DNA from: Gallaecimonas pentaromativorans
GTDB taxonomy: Bacteria; Pseudomonadota; Gammaproteobacteria; Enterobacterales; Gallaecimonadaceae
Assembly: GCF_003751625.1 (NCBI RefSeq)
Contig: NZ_RJUL01000012.1
Coordinates: forward strand, 1-64,000
Direction of reading: 5' to 3'
DNA length: 64,000 nucleotides
In this document: in pieces, positions 9,893 to 20,400 of the stretch
Numbering within the stretch: the first letter of the stretch is position 1
Layout of the letters: each line of letters starts with the position of its first letter
Notes under the pieces: generated by a model
Told to the model about the DNA's origin: nothing
What the model saw: the letters and a program-made list of their open reading frames with translations, nothing else
Databases searched by the model: none
Made by a program: the position numbers and the translations under genes

Positions 9893-11184
9893 GCGCCAAG
9901 CTGCGCGCTCAGGGCGCCCGGGTGTTGAGCGCGGTACTGGACGAAGGCAAGTCTCTCAATGAAGCCCTGCCCGCCGCCCAGGCAAGCCTTGCCAACCCCA
10001 AAGACAAGGCACTACTCCAAGCCCTGTGCTTTGGCGCACTGCGCCAGTACCGCTTGTTGGAGGCGGCTATTGACCAGTTGATGGACAAGCCCCTCAAGGG
10101 CAAAACCCGCATTCTGCAGCGGCTGCTGGTGCTGGGGCTCTATCAGCTTTATTTCAGCCGCATTCCGGCTCATGCCGCCGTCGGCGAAACCGTGGCGGCG
10201 GCGCCACTGCTGGGCCAGGGCAAACTCAAAGGCCTGGTGAACGGCGTGTTGCGTAACGCCGAGCGCCAAGGTGAGGCTCTGCTGGAAAAGGCCGCCAAGA
10301 ATAAAGCTGTTGCGACCTTGCACCCCGACTGGCTGATCGCCCGCCTCAAGGCTGCTTATCCGAGCAACTGGCAGGATGTGGTCGAGGCCAACAACCAGCA
10401 GGCGCCACTGTGGTTGCGGGTGAACAGCCGCCAGGGCGACAAAACCCAGTACCTTGACGCACTTAGCCAAGCCGGTATCGAGGCAGTAAGTGAAGAGTCA
10501 CTCACTTGCGGCTTTTATCTTGCCGAAGCCCAGGACGTTACTGCCCTGCCCGGCTTTGCCGGCGGCGCGGTCAGCGTTCAGGATGGCGCCGCCCAATTTG
10601 CCGCCCAACTGTTGGCGCCAGTCGACGGTGAGCGTATCCTCGACGCCTGCGCGGCTCCCGGTGGCAAAACCGCCCATATTCTGGAGTTGGCCGACGCCGA
10701 GGTAACGGCCCTGGATGTCAGCGAGCAACGCCTGGTGCGGGTGCAGGAAAACCTGGCCCGGCTCAAGCTCAGCGCCAAGGTGGTGGCCGCCGATGCCAGC
10801 CAGCGCGACTGGTGGGACGGCAAGGCCTTTGACCGCATTTTGCTGGACGCCCCCTGCTCCGCGACAGGCGTTATCCGCCGCCACCCGGACATCCGCTGGC
10901 TGCGCCGCGACCAAGACATCGCCGAGCTGGCTGCCTTGCAGGCCCGTATCCTCGATAACTGCTGGCAGATGCTCAAACCAGGCGGCACCCTGCTCTACGC
11001 CACCTGCTCGGTACTGCCCCAGGAAAACCGCGAGCAGGTCAAAGCGTTCCTGGCCCGTACGGCAGATGCCGAGCTGCTGCCGATCAGGGACGACGAGAGC
11101 GCACAACAACCCGGCTGGCAGCTGCTGCCCGGACAAAACAAGATGGATGGCTTCTTCTATGCAAGGGTGCTAAAAAAGCCGTAG
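9889..11184 (+). CDS. rsmB: 16S rRNA (cytosine-967-C5)-methyltransferase
   Basis: SAM-dependent m5C967 methyltransferase of small-subunit rRNA. 431 residues: N-terminal NusB-like helical domain (about 1-140) and Rossmann methyltransferase domain with [16 protein letters not shown] (SAM loop), the [18 protein letters not shown] motif carrying one catalytic cysteine and [11 protein letters not shown] carrying the other. ATG 9889 overlaps the fmt TGA; an in-frame ATG at 9862 lies inside fmt and is rejected. Third gene of def-fmt-rsmB. Confidence 0.96.
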   Translation: MSAKLRAQGARVLSAVLDEGKSLNEALPAAQASLANPKDKALLQALCFGALRQYRLLEAAIDQLMDKPLKGKTRILQRLLVLGLYQLYFSRIPAHAAVGETVAAAPLLGQGKLKGLVNGVLRNAERQGEALLEKAAKNKAVATLHPDWLIARLKAAYPSNWQDVVEANNQQAPLWLRVNSRQGDKTQYLDALSQAGIEAVSEESLTCGFYLAEAQDVTALPGFAGGAVSVQDGAAQFAAQLLAPVDGERILDACAAPGGKTAHILELADAEVTALDVSEQRLVRVQENLARLKLSAKVVAADASQRDWWDGKAFDRILLDAPCSATGVIRRHPDIRWLRRDQDIAELAALQARILDNCWQMLKPGGTLLYATCSVLPQENREQVKAFLARTADAELLPIRDDESAQQPGWQLLPGQNKMDGFFYARVLKKP

Positions 11185-11221
11185 TCCATTCCAAAGCCCT
11201 TTTGAAACGGGAACTTGGGTA

Positions 11222-12598
11222 ATGAAAATCATCATTCTGGGTGCCGGCCAAGTTGGCGGCACCCTGGTTGAAAACCTGGTTGGCGAACAGAACGATATCA
11301 CCCTGGTCGACCAGAACCTGGAGCGCCTGCGCGAGTTGCAGGACCGATTCGACATCCAGGTGATCCACGGCAATGCCGCCCATCCCGACACCCTGCGCCG
11401 GGCCGGCGCCGAAGACGGCGACATGCTGATCGCGGTAACCAACAGCGACGAAACCAACATGATCGCCTGCCAAGTTGCCTATACGCTGTTCCACACCCCC
11501 ACTAAGATCGCCCGGATCCGCGCCGACCAGTATCTCAAGCAGCGCGACAGCCTTTTTGGAGATGACGCCATCCCGGTGGATCACATCATTTCCCCCGAGT
11601 CACTGGTGACCAACTACATCCGTCGCCTGGTGGACTATCCCGGCGCCTTGCAGGTGTTGGACTTTGCCGACGGTAAAGTAGGGCTGGTGGCAGTCAAGGC
11701 CTATTACGGCGGGCCTTTGGTGGGTAATGCGCTCTCTACCCTGCGCGAGCACATGCCCAACGTTGATACCCGGGTGGCGGCCATCTTCCGCCAGGGCCGG
11801 GCCATCAAACCCCAGGGCACCACGGTGATTGAAGCGGACGACGAAGTGTTTTTTATCGCCGCCTCCAACCATATCCGGGCGGTGATGAGCGAGCTGCAGC
11901 GCCTGGAGCAGCCTTATCGCAAAGTGATGATCGCCGGTGGCGGCAACATCGGCGCCGGTCTTGCCAAGCAGCTTGAGAAAAAATACGCGGTCAAACTCAT
12001 TGAACGCAGCCCGGCCCGCGCCGCTTACCTCTCAGAAAAGCTCAGCGACACCATCGTCTTTACCGGCGACGCCTCCGACCAAGAACTGCTGCTTGAAGAG
12101 CACATCGACCAGACCGATGTCTTTATCGCCGTGACCAACGACGATGAGGTGAACATCATGTCGGCGATGCTGGCCAAGCAGTTGGGGGCCCATAAGGTGA
12201 TGGTGCTTATCCAGCGCGGCGCCTACGTGGATTTGGTGCAAGGCGGCACCATCGACATCGCCATCTCTCCCCAAACCGCCACCATTTCAGCGCTGCTGAC
12301 CCACATCCGCCGCGCCGACATCGTTAACGTCTACAGCCTGCGTCGGGGCGCGGCCGAGGCCATCGAAACCGTGGCCCACGGCGACCCAGGCACCTCCCAT
12401 GTGGTGGGCCGGGCGGTGGCGGATATCAAGTTGCCGCCGGGTGCCAGTATCGGCGCCATAGTGCGAGACGACGAAGTGCTGATCGCCCACGACAAGACCA
12501 TTATCGAAAGCGGCGACCATGTGATTTTGTTCCTGGTGAACAAGCAGCACATCACAGCGGTCGAGAAACTGTTCCAGCCCAGCGCTTTGTTCTTCTAG
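11222..12598 (+). CDS. trkA: Trk K+ transport system NAD(H)-binding regulatory subunit
   Basis: Cytoplasmic peripheral subunit gating the TrkH potassium channel. 458 residues in two tandem RCK units, each an N-terminal Rossmann domain ([11 protein letters not shown] at about 4-14; [11 protein letters not shown] at about 238-248) followed by a TrkA-C domain. The acidic residue ends of the second strands (LVDQN, LIERS) fit NAD(H) binding. Next to trkH with a 7-base gap, forming a trkA-trkH unit; in E. coli the two are separated, whereas here they are joined. Confidence 0.97.
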   Translation: MKIIILGAGQVGGTLVENLVGEQNDITLVDQNLERLRELQDRFDIQVIHGNAAHPDTLRRAGAEDGDMLIAVTNSDETNMIACQVAYTLFHTPTKIARIRADQYLKQRDSLFGDDAIPVDHIISPESLVTNYIRRLVDYPGALQVLDFADGKVGLVAVKAYYGGPLVGNALSTLREHMPNVDTRVAAIFRQGRAIKPQGTTVIEADDEVFFIAASNHIRAVMSELQRLEQPYRKVMIAGGGNIGAGLAKQLEKKYAVKLIERSPARAAYLSEKLSDTIVFTGDASDQELLLEEHIDQTDVFIAVTNDDEVNIMSAMLAKQLGAHKVMVLIQRGAYVDLVQGGTIDIAISPQTATISALLTHIRRADIVNVYSLRRGAAEAIETVAHGDPGTSHVVGRAVADIKLPPGASIGAIVRDDEVLIAHDKTIIESGDHVILFLVNKQHITAVEKLFQPSALFF

Positions 12599-12605
12599 GC
12601 CGCCC

Positions 12606-14048
12606 ATGTTCAATTACAAACCTGTCCTGTTCATCATCGGTGTCTTTCTCAACGTACTGGCGGTGATGATGCTGCTGCCCACTGCCCTGGCCTTTTGGGA
12701 CGGCGAACACGGCACAGTGCAGTTTTTGGAATCGGCCGCTCTTACCTATGCTGCGGCGCTGTTGTGTATGGCCAAAGGCAGCCGGGAGCTGGGGCGGTTC
12801 AAGGTGCGGGACATGTTCTTGCTCACTTCCATGACCTGGGTGCTGGTATCAGGTTTTGCCGCCCTGCCGCTGGTGTTTGTGGAGCACATTTCCTACACCG
12901 ATGCTTTTTTTGAGACCATGTCCGGCATCACCACCACCGGCTCAACGGTGCTCACCGGCCTAGACACCATGCCTCATTCCATCCTGCTGTGGCGTTCGTT
13001 GCTGCAATGGCTAGGCGGCGTGGGTTTTATCGTGATGGGGGTAGCAGTACTGCCTTTCTTAGGGGTTGGTGGCATGCGGCTGTTTCGCACCGAGTCTTCG
13101 GAGTGGACCGACAAAAGCGCGCCGCGCACCGCCACTCTGGCCCGGGACATCCTCTGGGTTTATCTCACCCTTACCGGCCTTTGCCTGCTCTGCTACTGGC
13201 TGTCGGGCATGAACTGGTTTGATGCCGTCAACCACGCCATGACCACCATTTCCACCGGTGGTTATTCCACCTCAGACGCCTCCATGGCGCACTTTGGCAA
13301 AGCCAGCCACTGGGTGGGTACGTTATTTATGATGACCGGCGGCATGCCCTTTTTGCTGCTGGTAAATGCGGTGCGTAAAAACCACTGGAATCTGTGGCGA
13401 GACGAGCAGTTCCGGGGCTACGTGCTGTTTTTAACGACGGTGTCGGTGGTGCTGGCAACCTGGATGACCCTGCATTCCGGCGAGCCCTTCCTCGATGCAC
13501 TGCGGATGTCGGCCTTTAACGTAGTGTCAGTGGTCACCACCACCGGCTATGCCCTCACCGACTACAGCCTGTGGGGGCCTTTTGCTGTTACCGCCTTCTT
13601 GCTACTGATGTTTGTGGGCGGCTGCTCTGGGTCAACCTCGGGAGGCATCAAGATCTTCCGCTTCCAGTTGGCGGCCGGCATGTTGCACTTGCAGCTCAAG
13701 CAGCTTATTCACCCCAATGCGGTATTTGTGCAGAACTACAACCGCCGGCCAGTGAGCGACGACATCATCCGCTCCCTGGTGGCGTTCAGCTTCGCCTTCT
13801 TCCTGGTGGTAGCCTTTATCACCCTGGCCCTGGGTCTGTTGGGGCTGGACATGGTGACCGCCTTTACCGCTTCCATAACGGCAGTAACCAACGTCGGCCC
13901 CGGCCTTGGCGACATCATCGGCCCGGCCGGCAACTTTGCCAGCCTGCCCGATACTGCCAAGTGGTTGCTGGCCCTGGGCATGTTGCTGGGCCGCCTGGAG
14001 ATCCTGACCGTGGTGGCGGTGCTTACCCCGTCGTTTTGGCGCCACTGA
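12606..14048 (+). CDS. trkH: Trk K+ transport system membrane channel subunit
   Basis: Inner-membrane K+ channel/transporter of the SKT superfamily. 480 residues with about ten hydrophobic helices and four pore-loop glycine filters: TTTGSTV, STGGYST, TTTGYAL and TNVGPGL. It partners TrkA, encoded immediately upstream. Its 3' end overlaps the convergent hemG by 26 bases. trkH-hemG adjacency is conserved in enterics. Confidence 0.96.
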   Translation: MFNYKPVLFIIGVFLNVLAVMMLLPTALAFWDGEHGTVQFLESAALTYAAALLCMAKGSRELGRFKVRDMFLLTSMTWVLVSGFAALPLVFVEHISYTDAFFETMSGITTTGSTVLTGLDTMPHSILLWRSLLQWLGGVGFIVMGVAVLPFLGVGGMRLFRTESSEWTDKSAPRTATLARDILWVYLTLTGLCLLCYWLSGMNWFDAVNHAMTTISTGGYSTSDASMAHFGKASHWVGTLFMMTGGMPFLLLVNAVRKNHWNLWRDEQFRGYVLFLTTVSVVLATWMTLHSGEPFLDALRMSAFNVVSVVTTTGYALTDYSLWGPFAVTAFLLLMFVGGCSGSTSGGIKIFRFQLAAGMLHLQLKQLIHPNAVFVQNYNRRPVSDDIIRSLVAFSFAFFLVVAFITLALGLLGLDMVTAFTASITAVTNVGPGLGDIIGPAGNFASLPDTAKWLLALGMLLGRLEILTVVAVLTPSFWRH

Positions 14049-14568
14049 GCGCCTTGGCAAAGGCCTCTACTGCGGCCCAGTCAGTCAGTTCGACATTCTG
14101 GCGGGTATCGGTGGGGCCTTTGGTCAGCCACATGATGAAGCGGATCATCAATTTGTCGATAAAGCGGTATTTGTCCCACTGCAAAGCCCCGGCAAACACC
14201 GCCTGCCGCTGCGGGTGCCAGGGGCTCTTTTCCAGAAATTTCTGCATGTAACGTGACCCCTCGGGGGTGTCCTTGCCGGGTTTGCGGGCGGTCATGTTCA
14301 CCGAGAAAAAGGCGTTAGGCCTGGCGGTCAATTCCACCACATGGGCTTTTACGAACTCGTACAGGCAAGATCGGTGGTCGCCATAACGCACCGCCGCGCC
14401 CACAATCACATCGTCAATCCCTTCCCATTCCGGCTCGCCGTGGCGCTCGATATCGCAAAAGCGCACTTGGTGCCCGGCCTGCTGCAACTGTTCGGCTATG
14501 CGGTGCATGATGGTGCGGGTCTGGCCGTCGACAGATGAATAGGCCAGCAGGAAAGTTGAATGAGCCAT
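14023..14568 (-). CDS. hemG: menaquinone-dependent protoporphyrinogen IX dehydrogenase
   Basis: FMN flavodoxin-like enzyme that oxidises protoporphyrinogen IX to protoporphyrin IX using respiratory quinone. 181 residues: FMN phosphate loop AYSSVDGQTRTI near residues 9-20, VGAAVRYGDHRSCLYEFV, FSVNMTARKPGKDTPEGSRYMQKFL typical of HemG. Convergent with trkH. With hemF at 2369-3280 it supplies two late heme steps in the window. Confidence 0.95.
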   Translation of the reverse strand: MAHSTFLLAYSSVDGQTRTIMHRIAEQLQQAGHQVRFCDIERHGEPEWEGIDDVIVGAAVRYGDHRSCLYEFVKAHVVELTARPNAFFSVNMTARKPGKDTPEGSRYMQKFLEKSPWHPQRQAVFAGALQWDKYRFIDKLMIRFIMWLTKGPTDTRQNVELTDWAAVEAFAKALSGAKTTG

Positions 14569-14673
14569 GACTGTTCCATGTGTTAAGAGTTGGTGATAGT
14601 GCAGGAATTCTTGATAAATATCTCAAAACGGTGATTTTTGAACCAAAAAACCCCCGTTCCCGGCTTCCATTAT

Positions 14674-14702
14674 TTGACTAAGGAAAAAATCGTCAATATA
14701 TT
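14674..14702 (+). promoter_or_regulatory. probable sigma70 promoter of pelA-G
   Basis: TTGACT (14674-14679), 17-bp spacer, TATATT (14697-14702), the best hexamer pair in the 214-base hemG-pelA gap, about 80 bases before the pelA start. The -10 lies inside the palindrome at 14691-14706. Confidence 0.6.
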
Positions 14703-14706
14703 GACG
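14691..14706. promoter_or_regulatory. FleQ-box-like palindrome in pel promoter
   Basis: CGTCAATATATTGACG is a perfect 16-bp palindrome. Its core GTCAATATATTGAC (14692-14705) differs at one position from the Pseudomonas FleQ box GTCAnTAAATTGAC, and FleQ controls pel in Pseudomonas aeruginosa in response to c-di-GMP. It overlaps the predicted -10, so binding would be expected to repress. The regulator itself is not in this window. Confidence 0.65.
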
Positions 14707-14782
14707 CACTATTTTTACAAATGATTTCAGGCCTTTCCTGCCGGTTTGGGCGACGCCTGCTCGTGGTAATGGATGTACTGAG

Positions 14783-17479
14783 ATGATGCGTTGGCTTCTT
14801 GCCCTTTTTATCAGCTTTCATACTTGGGCTTCGACCAGCGACAGCGTTGCCTTTTTCTATGGCCAACACCAACCGCTAGCCGAGATGACCTTCTATCCCG
14901 GCGTGGTGGTCCAGCCCGATCATATCAGTGCCGAAGAGCTCAAATGGCTGAACGAAAGAGGCATTAAAACCTATGCCTATCTGAGCGTTGGCGAGTCCGA
15001 TGCCAAAGACGCCAAGGGTCTCAAAGTCAACGCCAGTTGGCAAAGCCAGATCATGGACCAAACCAGCACCCGCTGGAAAAACCACCTTAATACCCGCGCT
15101 AAGGAACTCAAGGCCAGGGGCTTTTATGGCCTGTTCCTCGATACCCTCGACAGCTACCAGCTACTGCCGCAAGACCAACAACCCGTCCAGCGCCAGGCAC
15201 TGCTGGCTGCCGTGCAGTCCTTGTCGGAGCAGTTTCAGCACCACCTGATTTTAAACCGCGGCTTTGAGCTGCTGCCCTGGCTCAAGGGCCAGGCCGAGCG
15301 GGTGGTGGCCGAAGGCTTGTTGAGCCACTTCAACCCCGAAGACAACAGCTACAAAGGCACCAGCCAGGCTGACCAGCAATGGCTGAGCGCCCAGCTAAAC
15401 ACCGCCAAGGCCCTGGGCTTTGCAGTACAAGTCATTGATTATGCGCCCTTTGCCAAAAGAGCTGCCATGGCCCAGCAGATCGCCAAGGCCGGCTTTGCCC
15501 CCTGGGTCACCGACGGCCACCTGCTGACCTGGGGCAGCTCCGAGCTGACTCCGGTGCCACGGCGAGTGATAGTGCCCTTCGACAGTACCCTCAAGCCACT
15601 CATCAACACCCAAGTGCACCAGCGCCTGTCCACCTTGATTGAGTACCTGGGTTACCTGCCCGATTACATCGACATCAGCAAAGAGCCGCTGCCTCCGGCT
15701 GACAAGGCGCTCTTTGCCGGCGTGGTGGTGTGGGCCGAAAGCGCCGCTTTCTACCGCCCTGAGCTGGTGAGCTGGCTGGAAAAGGTGCAGGGCAAGTTAC
15801 CGGAACTGCTGCTGGGGGAGATCCCGCAGTCGCCCGCGCTATTGGCCGGCCTAGGCCTTAACCTGCAAAGCCTCTCCCCCAAAGGCCCCTTCAGCCAGAC
15901 CGAGATGGCCTCCTGGCTTAAAGGCGAGACGGCGTTGTCGCTGAAAAACCTCGAACCTTACTCTGCCACCCTCGCCGAGGGCGCCGAGGCGCTGATCAGC
16001 ATCAAGGCCGGTAACGGCGAGCCGGTATTACAAGGCGCCCGCACCGATAAAGGCGCCGTGGTGCTGTCACCCTGGCTTATCGATGCCCTGCCACTCGAAG
16101 AAAACCGCTGGCTGATAAACCCCGTCGCCCTGCTGCAAAAAGGCCTGGGGCTGCCGCCTATTCCGGCGCCTGATGTCACTACCGAAAGCGGCCGGCGCCT
16201 CTTTACCCTGCATATCGACGGCGACGCCTTCCCCAGCCGTGCCCGCTTCCCGGGCCAGCCCTTTGCCGGGGAAGTGATGGAAAAACAGATCATCGAGCAC
16301 TACCAGCTGCCTATTACCGTGTCGGTTATCCAGGGGGAAGTGGGCCCTACCGGCATGTACCCCAAACAAAGCCCGCAGCTTGAGGCTATCGCCCGAGACA
16401 TCTTCACAAAGCCCTATGTGGAAATTGCCTCCCACACCTACAGCCATCCCTTTTTCTGGTCGCAAATAGCCGGGCGCGAAAAGCTCACCGAGCAAGACAC
16501 CGAGTACGGCTTTCATCTTAATATTCCCGGCTACAACAAAATTGATCTCACCAAGGAAATCGACGGCTCCATCGACTACATCAACGAGCGCCTGGCCCCT
16601 AAAGATAAGAAAGTGGTGATGATGCTGTGGAGCGGTGACGCCGCCCCCGGCCCGGTGGCGCTAGCCCACGCCCGCAAGATGGGGGTGCTCAACGTCAACG
16701 GCGGCAACACCGTGATGACCCGCGACAACCCCAGCCTCTCCGAGATCTGGCCCATCGGCCGCCCCGAGGGCGACCTGCTGTACCAGGTGTACGCCCCCAT
16801 CATGAACGAGAACGTCTACACCGATCTCTGGCATGGCCCCTATTTCGGCTTCCGGCGGGTCAGGGAAACCTTCGACATCACCGGCCACCCCTACCGGCTC
16901 AAGCCGTTCGGACTGTACTTCCACTTTTACTCCGCCACCAACCCGGCAGGCCTCCAGGCCCTTAGGGACGACATCGGCTATGTGCTGAGCCGCCCCAATA
17001 CCCCGGCGCACTTGAGCCACTACGCCCGCATGGCCAAGGATTTTTACTTCAGCGCCCTGGCCCGCGATGCCAAAGGTGACTGGCTGCTGAGCAGCAAATA
17101 TCTGCGCACCCTGCGCCTGCCAAAAGCGCTGGGTTATGCCCAGCTCGACGCCAGCCAGGGCCTGGCTGGGGCCACCGAAGATGGCCGCTACCTGCATGTG
17201 GTAAACGGCGATGCCCGCTTTGCCCTGGCAGCCAGCGCCAGCCCCCGCAAGCCTTATCTGGTGTCGGCCAACGTGCTGCTGAAAAGCTGGCAGTTGCCGG
17301 GCAAGGTGGCCTTCAAGGCCTGGCAAAAAGCGGACCTCATCCTCGCTAACGCCGAGGGCTGCCGCTTTGTCAGCGACCAGGGCCCCTCTTATGGCGGCCA
17401 GCAAAAAGACCGGCTGACCGAGTTTTCACTGCCTGAAGGCGACTTTGCCGGGCACCTTGCCTGTGGGACGCAACAGTGA
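14783..17479 (+). CDS. pelA: Pel polysaccharide hydrolase/deacetylase PelA
   Basis: Periplasmic bifunctional enzyme that cleaves and partially de-N-acetylates the Pel polymer, making it cationic. 898 residues: signal peptide (about 1-17), GH114-type alpha-1,4-N-acetylgalactosaminidase domain with FLDTLDSY (Asp120) and VVAEGLLSHF (Glu177, likely catalytic), a linker region, and a polysaccharide-deacetylase-like domain with HIDGDAF (Asp479, Asp481) and SHTYSHPFFW (His551, His555) as metal/catalytic residues. Length is close to the Pseudomonas protein (about 950). First gene of pelABCDEFG; its TGA overlaps the GTG of pelB. Confidence 0.96.
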   Translation: MMRWLLALFISFHTWASTSDSVAFFYGQHQPLAEMTFYPGVVVQPDHISAEELKWLNERGIKTYAYLSVGESDAKDAKGLKVNASWQSQIMDQTSTRWKNHLNTRAKELKARGFYGLFLDTLDSYQLLPQDQQPVQRQALLAAVQSLSEQFQHHLILNRGFELLPWLKGQAERVVAEGLLSHFNPEDNSYKGTSQADQQWLSAQLNTAKALGFAVQVIDYAPFAKRAAMAQQIAKAGFAPWVTDGHLLTWGSSELTPVPRRVIVPFDSTLKPLINTQVHQRLSTLIEYLGYLPDYIDISKEPLPPADKALFAGVVVWAESAAFYRPELVSWLEKVQGKLPELLLGEIPQSPALLAGLGLNLQSLSPKGPFSQTEMASWLKGETALSLKNLEPYSATLAEGAEALISIKAGNGEPVLQGARTDKGAVVLSPWLIDALPLEENRWLINPVALLQKGLGLPPIPAPDVTTESGRRLFTLHIDGDAFPSRARFPGQPFAGEVMEKQIIEHYQLPITVSVIQGEVGPTGMYPKQSPQLEAIARDIFTKPYVEIASHTYSHPFFWSQIAGREKLTEQDTEYGFHLNIPGYNKIDLTKEIDGSIDYINERLAPKDKKVVMMLWSGDAAPGPVALAHARKMGVLNVNGGNTVMTRDNPSLSEIWPIGRPEGDLLYQVYAPIMNENVYTDLWHGPYFGFRRVRETFDITGHPYRLKPFGLYFHFYSATNPAGLQALRDDIGYVLSRPNTPAHLSHYARMAKDFYFSALARDAKGDWLLSSKYLRTLRLPKALGYAQLDASQGLAGATEDGRYLHVVNGDARFALAASASPRKPYLVSANVLLKSWQLPGKVAFKAWQKADLILANAEGCRFVSDQGPSYGGQQKDRLTEFSLPEGDFAGHLACGTQQ

Positions 17480-20400
17480 AAAAGGTCATCACAAAAGCCA
17501 GGCCGTCCCTTATTTCCCTGCCGGCAGCGGTATTGATGCTGCTGGTGACCTTTTTGCTGCTTTATATCCTGTTCCCAAGCTCGCTATTTTTTGAAAACGA
17601 TCAGGTACCCAAGGACCCCAACCTCGGAAGAGCCTACCTGCGCGCCGCCCTGGCTCAGGACCCAAACAACGAACACCTCAAGCAAAAACTGGCCGAGGTG
17701 GAGATCAAGCTCGGCAACCTGACCAGCGCCGCGGCGCTGCTGGCTGAGATCTCCGCCAGCAAGGAAAAGGCCGCCATCGAGCAGCAGCTTTACTACGCCA
17801 AGTTCCAGGCCGGCACGCTTAGCGCCGACGACAAAGCCAAGCTGGTCAGCAGCCTTGAGAGTAACCGCGACTGGACTCCCCAGCAGCTGCAGTATGCCCA
17901 GGCGCTGGGCCTGGAAGCGCAGCTCGCCCAGTATTACCAGGACCACGACCAGCCGCTGCTGGCGGCCCGCACCTGGCTGGCCGCCAACCACCCGGAAAAG
18001 GCCAGCGAACTGTACGGCCAGCACTTGTCCAAAGACACCCTCAACGACGCCATCGCCGCCGCCCTGGCCGCTGGCAAGCCGGTGCTGGCCTACCAGTGGT
18101 GGCAGCAATACGGTGACCAGAGCGATCTGCAACGCGCCCTGAAGCTGGCCCAACTGGCCGGTAACAGCAAAGACACCCAGTTGCTGGCCGACCAACTGCT
18201 GGCCCAGGAGCCAAATAATGCCCAGCGCCAGGCCCTGGCCGAGCAGGCCCACCTGGCCAATGGCGATATCCAAGGCGCCGAGGCCATATTGGAGCAGCGC
18301 CTAGCGCAGCAACCCAACAACCAGGCCCTGCATCAGCGGCGCTGGCAATTGCTGCGCTGGCTCAATCGCCCCACCGACGCCCTGGACGAGCTGCGCTGGT
18401 TGATGGCCGACGGCAGTGCCACACCGGCGGATGTGGAAGCGAGCCTCAATGATGCCAACGGCTTGTTCCGCTATGACGATCAGATAGCCATCTACCGCTA
18501 CCTGGCCGGCCATCACCGGCTGAGCCCCCAGCGCTTTGACAGCTGGCTCGACGCCCAGGAATGGCAAGGCACCCCGGAGCAAGCGGTAGAGGACATTCAC
18601 CACTACCAGCAGCGCTACGGTAAAGACAGCCAAACTGACGGCTGGCTGGCCAGGCTCAACCACGAAATGGGTGACCAAGACGCCCTGCGCGCCCTTTGGC
18701 CCACCTACAAAGGCCCCCGGGATGACCAGCACCTGATTTGGTTTGCCCGCGCCTACTGGCTCGAGAATGATTACCAAGCGGCGCTGGCGGTGCTGAAAAA
18801 CGGCGACACCAGTAAGGACGTCGGCTTCTGGGATGCCCGCGCCGAAATGGCCTGGCGGGTCGGCAACAAGGCCGAAGCCACCTTTGCCTACCAGCGCCTG
18901 CATCAGCTGGCTCCCAACCTGCCCGGCCTGGAATACCGTTACCAGCAAGCCCGCTTTGGCGACGACAAGCCCGGCCTGCTGGCCTACCTGTGGACCCGCC
19001 CGCGCACTACCAGCAACGTGGCCCGTATTGCCGAGCTGTGCTGGCAGCTGCAAGACGAGCAAGGCTTTGCCCGCCTGGCTGCGGTGCTGCCCAGCCAGCC
19101 GGCCGACCGCCAACTGGCCAGTGCCTGGCTCTATGTCGGGACCTGGCAGCAGCAACATCAACAGCTTGAAGAGGCCCGCGCGTCGCTACGCCAAGCCAAA
19201 CTGCTGGCTCCCGGCAGCACCGAAGTGGCGCTGTCTCAAGGCTGGCTGGCCCTGGCCCTGCAGGACAAAAAGGCGGCCCGCGCCATACTGGACAAGCACC
19301 AGCAGCAGCCGGCCTCCGACGCTTGGGCGCCATTGCTGGGCAGTTTGGCCCAGTTCCTTGGCGACCATCGCCAGGCTTATTTCTATTTCCGCTACATGGC
19401 CAAGCGCCATCCCAAGGATCTGGCCAACCTGGTAAACCTCGCTTCCGAGATGGAGGCCCTTGGCCGCCACGACGATGCCTTCCGCCTCAACCGTTATCTG
19501 GCCCGCCAGTTGCCCCAGAACCAACAGGCCTATGCCGATCTGCAATTGAACTGGTGGGGCGAACGGGTGGTGCCCTTCTTGCAGGCGCGCCAGGGCATGG
19601 ACACCATCGCGCCCATGGCTCCCGAGCAGGCCGCCTCCTACTGGTGGTTGCACCGCCAGGCTGCCAAACGGCTGTTGCCCTGGCAACAGTTGCAACTGGC
19701 CATGCTGGACGGCGATTTCCATACCGTGAAATCCCTGCTGGCCAAGGGGCAGGTCAGCCAGACTACCGACAAGGTCAGTGCCTGGCTTTACCTCAACCGC
19801 CCCTACCAGGCCATGGAAGCCTGGGACAAAGGCGTGACCAAGGAGGCCACCGAGACCGAGCTGGACTTGGCAAGGGCGGCCCGCCCGGCCCATTTCCGGG
19901 CCCTGGCGTTCAGGCTGCAACCCGATGCCGGCCTCAAAAGCGCCCAGCAACAAGTGGAGCTGTATCTACCCTTTGCCCAGGCCCAATGGAAATTCAGCGC
20001 CGGCTATCAAGATAACCAAGGTAACGACGGCAACCTGATGGCAGCCAACGCCGACTGGCAATACCAGCGCTGGCACCTGAACCTGGATGTAGACCATCAC
20101 CAGGGTGAAGGGGCGGTGCGCTCTGGCCTGGCGGTGGCGGTGGACTACCAATGGGACCAGCGCACCCGCCTGGGCCTGGAGCTCGCCACTGGCCAGGAGA
20201 GTCGCCAGTCTGACGTGCTGTTGGCCTGGGGTGAGCAAAGTCTGTTTGGGGTAAACGCCAATTACCGCCTGGATAACCGCCAGTCACTGGCGTTGTCTGC
20301 CGCCCACCTCAAGGTAGGGCTGCGTGACGGCCCTTCTTTGGCGAGCGGCCAGCAGTACGACGCCCGCTATCAATTTGATCTGTTGGCCGACCGGCCAGGC

